Positions 61,550 through 64,000 of a stretch of DNA of 64,000 bases are shown here, piece by piece. The notes beneath the pieces were generated by a model. That model saw nothing but the letters and a program-made list of their open reading frames with translations, had not been told where the DNA came from and did no database searches. Position 1 is the stretch's first letter; each line of letters starts with the position of its first letter. The position numbers and the translations under genes were made by a program. The DNA lies in NCBI RefSeq assembly GCF_000014045.1, contig NC_008209.1:3495001-3559000 (forward strand), read 5' to 3'. This DNA is from Roseobacter denitrificans OCh 114 (GTDB taxonomy: Bacteria > Pseudomonadota > Alphaproteobacteria > Rhodobacterales > Rhodobacteraceae).

Positions 61550-63283
61550 ATGCACAAGAAACCATATGATCAATTCCGCTCCGCGCGCTGGTTTGGGCCG
61601 GACGATCTGCGGTCCTTCGGCCACCGCTCGCGCGCGATGCAGATGGGGCTGTCGCGCGAGGATTGGGAGGGTAAACCGGTCATCGCCATCCTCAATACAT
61701 GGTCCGAGTTGCAACCCTGCCACATGCATTTCAAGGACCGGGTCGCCTTCGTCAAAAAGGGCGTGCTTCAGGCAGGCGGCATGCCGGTGGAAATCCCGGT
61801 CCATTCACTGGGCGAGCAATTGTTGAAACCAACCGCCATGCTGTACCGCAATATGGTGGCGATGGAGGTCGAAGAAGTCCTGCGCGCGAACCCGGTCGAT
61901 GGCGCGGTGCTGATGGGCGGCTGCGATAAATCCACGCCCGCGCTTGTGATGGGCGCGGTGTCCATGGGCCTTCCCTTCATCTACCTGCCCGCAGGTCCGA
62001 TGTTGCGGGGCAATTATGCCGGAAAGGTGCTGGGGTCCGGGGCCGATGCATGGAAATACTGGGATGAGCGGCGCGCGGGGCACATCTCCAAAGAGGAATG
62101 GCAAGGGCTCGAAGGGGGCATCGCGCGGTCCTATGGGCATTGCATGACCATGGGCACGGCCAGCACCATGACGGCCATCGCCGAAGGGCTTGGCCTCTGT
62201 CTGCCGGGGGCGTCGTCCATCCCGGCCCCTGACGTGAACCACCAGCGCATGAGTGCCGCCTGCGGGCGACGCATCGTCGATATGGTCTGGCAGGACCTGA
62301 CGCCGGATCAGATCATCACCCAAAGCAGTGTCGCGAACGCCGTGACCGTTGCCATGGCCACCGGCTGTTCCACCAATGCGATCATTCACCTGATTGCCAT
62401 GGCACGCAGGTCCGGGGTGCCTCTGACGCTTGATGATCTGGACGCAATCGGAAGAACGACGCCCGTGATTGCCAATATCCGACCCTCCGGAAAGGACTAC
62501 CTGATGGAGGATTTCTTTTATGCGGGGGGCTTGCCCGCGCTGATGAAAGAACTGGGCGACAAGCTGGATTTGGACGCAATGACCGTTTCGGGGCGCACGG
62601 TCGGCCAGAACATCGCGGGTGCCACGAATTACAACAGCGATGTGATCCGCAGCTTGCGCAACCCGGTCTACGGCGAAGGGTCGCTGGCGGTGCTCAAGGG
62701 CAATCTGGCACCGGATGGCGCGGTCATCAAACCCGCTGCGATGGATGCGAAGTTCATGACACATCGCGGGCCTGCGATGGTGGCAAATTCCTATGCCGAA
62801 CTGAAGTCGATCATAGATGACCCGCAGGCGGACATTACCGCCGACCACGTTCTGATCCTGCGCAACGCGGGTCCTCAGGGCGGGCCCGGCATGCCCGAAT
62901 GGGGCATGATCCCCATGCCACAAAAGCTGCTGAACGAAGGGCACCGGGACATGGTGCGCCTGTCCGATGCGCGCATGAGCGGCACGAGTTACGGAGCCTG
63001 TATCCTGCATGTGGCGCCTGAGGCATTTGTGGGCGGGCCGCTCGCGCTGATCGAAACCGGAGATATGATCTCGCTCGACATTCCGAACCGCCGCCTCGAC
63101 GTGGAATTGACCGAAGAGCAACTGGCAAAGCGGCGGCAAAACTGGGTGCCGCCCAAACCGCACTATGAACGCGGCTATGGCTGGATGTTTCTCAAACACA
63201 TCGAACAGGCGGACAAAGGGTGTGATTTTGACTTCCTGCGCACGGAATTCGGCGCATCCGTACCAGAACCAGAGATCAATTGA
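61550..63283 (+). CDS. IlvD/Edd-family dehydratase, sugar-acid (L-arabinonate) dehydratase-like
   Basis: A 577-residue iron-sulfur dehydratase. Cluster-ligand cysteines are expected in SELQPCHMHF, MGGCDKSTPAL and YGHCMTMGTAS. The C-terminal half matches the sugar-acid branch: MPSGK-like NIRPSGKDYLMEDFFYAGGLP and RLSDARMSGTSYG. The overall length and the ending IPNRRLDVELTEEQLAKRR resemble L-arabinonate or related sugar-acid dehydratases more than branched-chain dihydroxyacid dehydratase. It would make a 2-keto-3-deoxy sugar acid. Start is ATG at 61550; no sugar-specific neighbours are visible, so the substrate is open. Confidence 0.88.
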   Translation: MHKKPYDQFRSARWFGPDDLRSFGHRSRAMQMGLSREDWEGKPVIAILNTWSELQPCHMHFKDRVAFVKKGVLQAGGMPVEIPVHSLGEQLLKPTAMLYRNMVAMEVEEVLRANPVDGAVLMGGCDKSTPALVMGAVSMGLPFIYLPAGPMLRGNYAGKVLGSGADAWKYWDERRAGHISKEEWQGLEGGIARSYGHCMTMGTASTMTAIAEGLGLCLPGASSIPAPDVNHQRMSAACGRRIVDMVWQDLTPDQIITQSSVANAVTVAMATGCSTNAIIHLIAMARRSGVPLTLDDLDAIGRTTPVIANIRPSGKDYLMEDFFYAGGLPALMKELGDKLDLDAMTVSGRTVGQNIAGATNYNSDVIRSLRNPVYGEGSLAVLKGNLAPDGAVIKPAAMDAKFMTHRGPAMVANSYAELKSIIDDPQADITADHVLILRNAGPQGGPGMPEWGMIPMPQKLLNEGHRDMVRLSDARMSGTSYGACILHVAPEAFVGGPLALIETGDMISLDIPNRRLDVELTEEQLAKRRQNWVPPKPHYERGYGWMFLKHIEQADKGCDFDFLRTEFGASVPEPEIN

Positions 63284-63345
63284 TTAAAGACGCCCGGCGG
63301 AGATATGATCCGGTGCGAGGGCACAGCCAGGTTTGGAGAGCGCGC

Positions 63346-63651
63346 ATGAACAACGACGAGGACAAGATCGCCGGGCGCCTGCACGGCGAGCAGATCGAGC
63401 CTGAAGGGGCGGACAACCTGCTGGAACGGCTGATCTACGTGCTGATCATCGCCGTCATGATTTCGTTTGCGCAAACGGTGCTGGGGGTGATGACCGTCAT
63501 CCAGTTCATCATCATGCTGGTCAACAACAAGCAACCCAATGAACGGATTGCGGATTTTGGTACCGACCTGGGGATTTGGGTCGCCAAGGCGGCCAGATAC
63601 CAGACCGCGGCGAGCACCGTGAAACCCTGGCCGTGGAGCGATCTCGATTAA
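63346..63651 (+). CDS. DUF4389-type small membrane protein
   Basis: A 101-residue protein with a hydrophobic stretch LIYVLIIAVMISFAQTVLGV followed by MTVIQFIIMLVNNKQPNERI and a C-terminal PWPWSDLD tail, the pattern of DUF4389 proteins. Function unknown. ATG at 63346 has GGAGAG six bases upstream; an upstream start at 63280 is less likely because it overlaps the previous stop. Confidence 0.8.
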   Translation: MNNDEDKIAGRLHGEQIEPEGADNLLERLIYVLIIAVMISFAQTVLGVMTVIQFIIMLVNNKQPNERIADFGTDLGIWVAKAARYQTAASTVKPWPWSDLD

Positions 63652-63722
63652 GGGTTTACACCCAACAGGGGCACTTCGGTTTCAGGACGAAAAAGCGTAC
63701 ACAACAGACAACAGGGAATACG

Positions 63723-64000
63723 ATGACCCGCACCGCCGCACTGAAGCGCGCGCGCGCATATTTCGATCAGGGGCAGTTTCAGTCTGACCTGGCGGACCTC
63801 GTGGCCTATCGCACCGAAAGCCAGAGCCGCAGCGAAATGGCGCGAAAGGAAAGCGCGCGGTATCTGAACGTCGCCATCGGGCCGCGCCTTGCCGCGATGG
63901 GGTTCAGCTTTGAAATCATTGAAAACCCTGACGCAAATGGCGGCCCGCTATTGATCGGTGAGCGGCGCGAAAGCGACGACCAGATCACCGTTCTGACCTA
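63723..64000 (+). CDS. M20-family metallopeptidase (N-terminal part, cut off by window)
   Basis: The first 92 residues of a gene that continues past the window. They read ARAYFDQGQFQSDLADLVAY then RTESQSRSEMARKESARYLN and LAAMGFSFEIIENPDANGGP, ending LLIGERRESDDQITVLTY. This matches the start of M20 peptidase/deacylase proteins (ArgE/DapE group) up to just before the first metal-binding His. Substrate cannot be judged. Confidence 0.75.
   Translation, partial: MTRTAALKRARAYFDQGQFQSDLADLVAYRTESQSRSEMARKESARYLNVAIGPRLAAMGFSFEIIENPDANGGPLLIGERRESDDQITVLT

Noticed and set aside
1..64000. tRNA, rRNA, CRISPR, transposase, integrase or phage genes
   Set aside because: I read the intergenic gaps and coding frames on both strands and saw none. 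The only repeat family noticed is the two-copy hairpin element.

Overview
The window looks like a chromosomal segment of a marine alphaproteobacterium of the Roseobacter group (Rhodobacteraceae). That assignment is an inference. It rests on the GC-rich codon use, a methionine synthase split into two genes, TRAP and binding-protein ABC importers, and dense catabolic operons joined by ATGA start/stop overlaps. I see no rRNA, tRNA, CRISPR array, prophage or insertion sequence.

Layout. 1-10225 (minus): a sugar-alcohol type locus. A SorC regulator, binding protein, two permeases and two ATPases lead into an FGGY kinase, a hydroxyacid dehydrogenase, a class II aldolase and a GlpD-like dehydrogenase that runs off the left edge. 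It resembles rhizobial/Brucella erythritol (ery) loci but has extra enzymes. 10560-12743: aspartate dehydrogenase and kynureninase, convergent. 12993-18515: a fused TRAP permease, TAXI binding protein and sulfatase/phosphonate-monoester-hydrolase-like enzyme, with a divergent IclR regulator. 18688-22656: a MarR regulator divergent from hmgA-maiA-fahA (homogentisate to fumarate and acetoacetate). 23094-30718: cytochrome b561, pabB, a Dabb protein, two-gene metH and an EamA exporter. 30817-38521: a CMD-fold protein, then a rearranged tor system (torA with a fused C-terminal haem, torR, torS, torT). 38558-42586: a TetR-controlled thiol-redox operon (DUF417 membrane protein, glutaredoxin, flavin disulfide reductase, YeeE/YedE transporter). 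42846-46917: a cysteine-synthase-fold enzyme and a kinase/M23/class III aminotransferase fusion. 47059-57907: histidine utilisation by the HutF/HutG route, with a CoA-transferase and an acyl-CoA dehydrogenase inserted before hutU and two oxygenases after it. 58203-64000: dihaem cytochrome c with a PQQ-type sugar dehydrogenase, radC, an IlvD/Edd sugar-acid dehydratase, a DUF4389 membrane protein and a truncated M20 peptidase.

The most interesting parts are the expanded hut operon, which could feed imidazolepropionate into urocanate; the TorA-haem fusion within a four-gene tor system; the three-domain kinase/M23/PLP protein; the redox operon with a C-terminal CxxC on its reductase and twin TetR operators; and a roughly 105-bp hairpin-bearing repeat present in two convergent intergenic gaps in opposite orientation.
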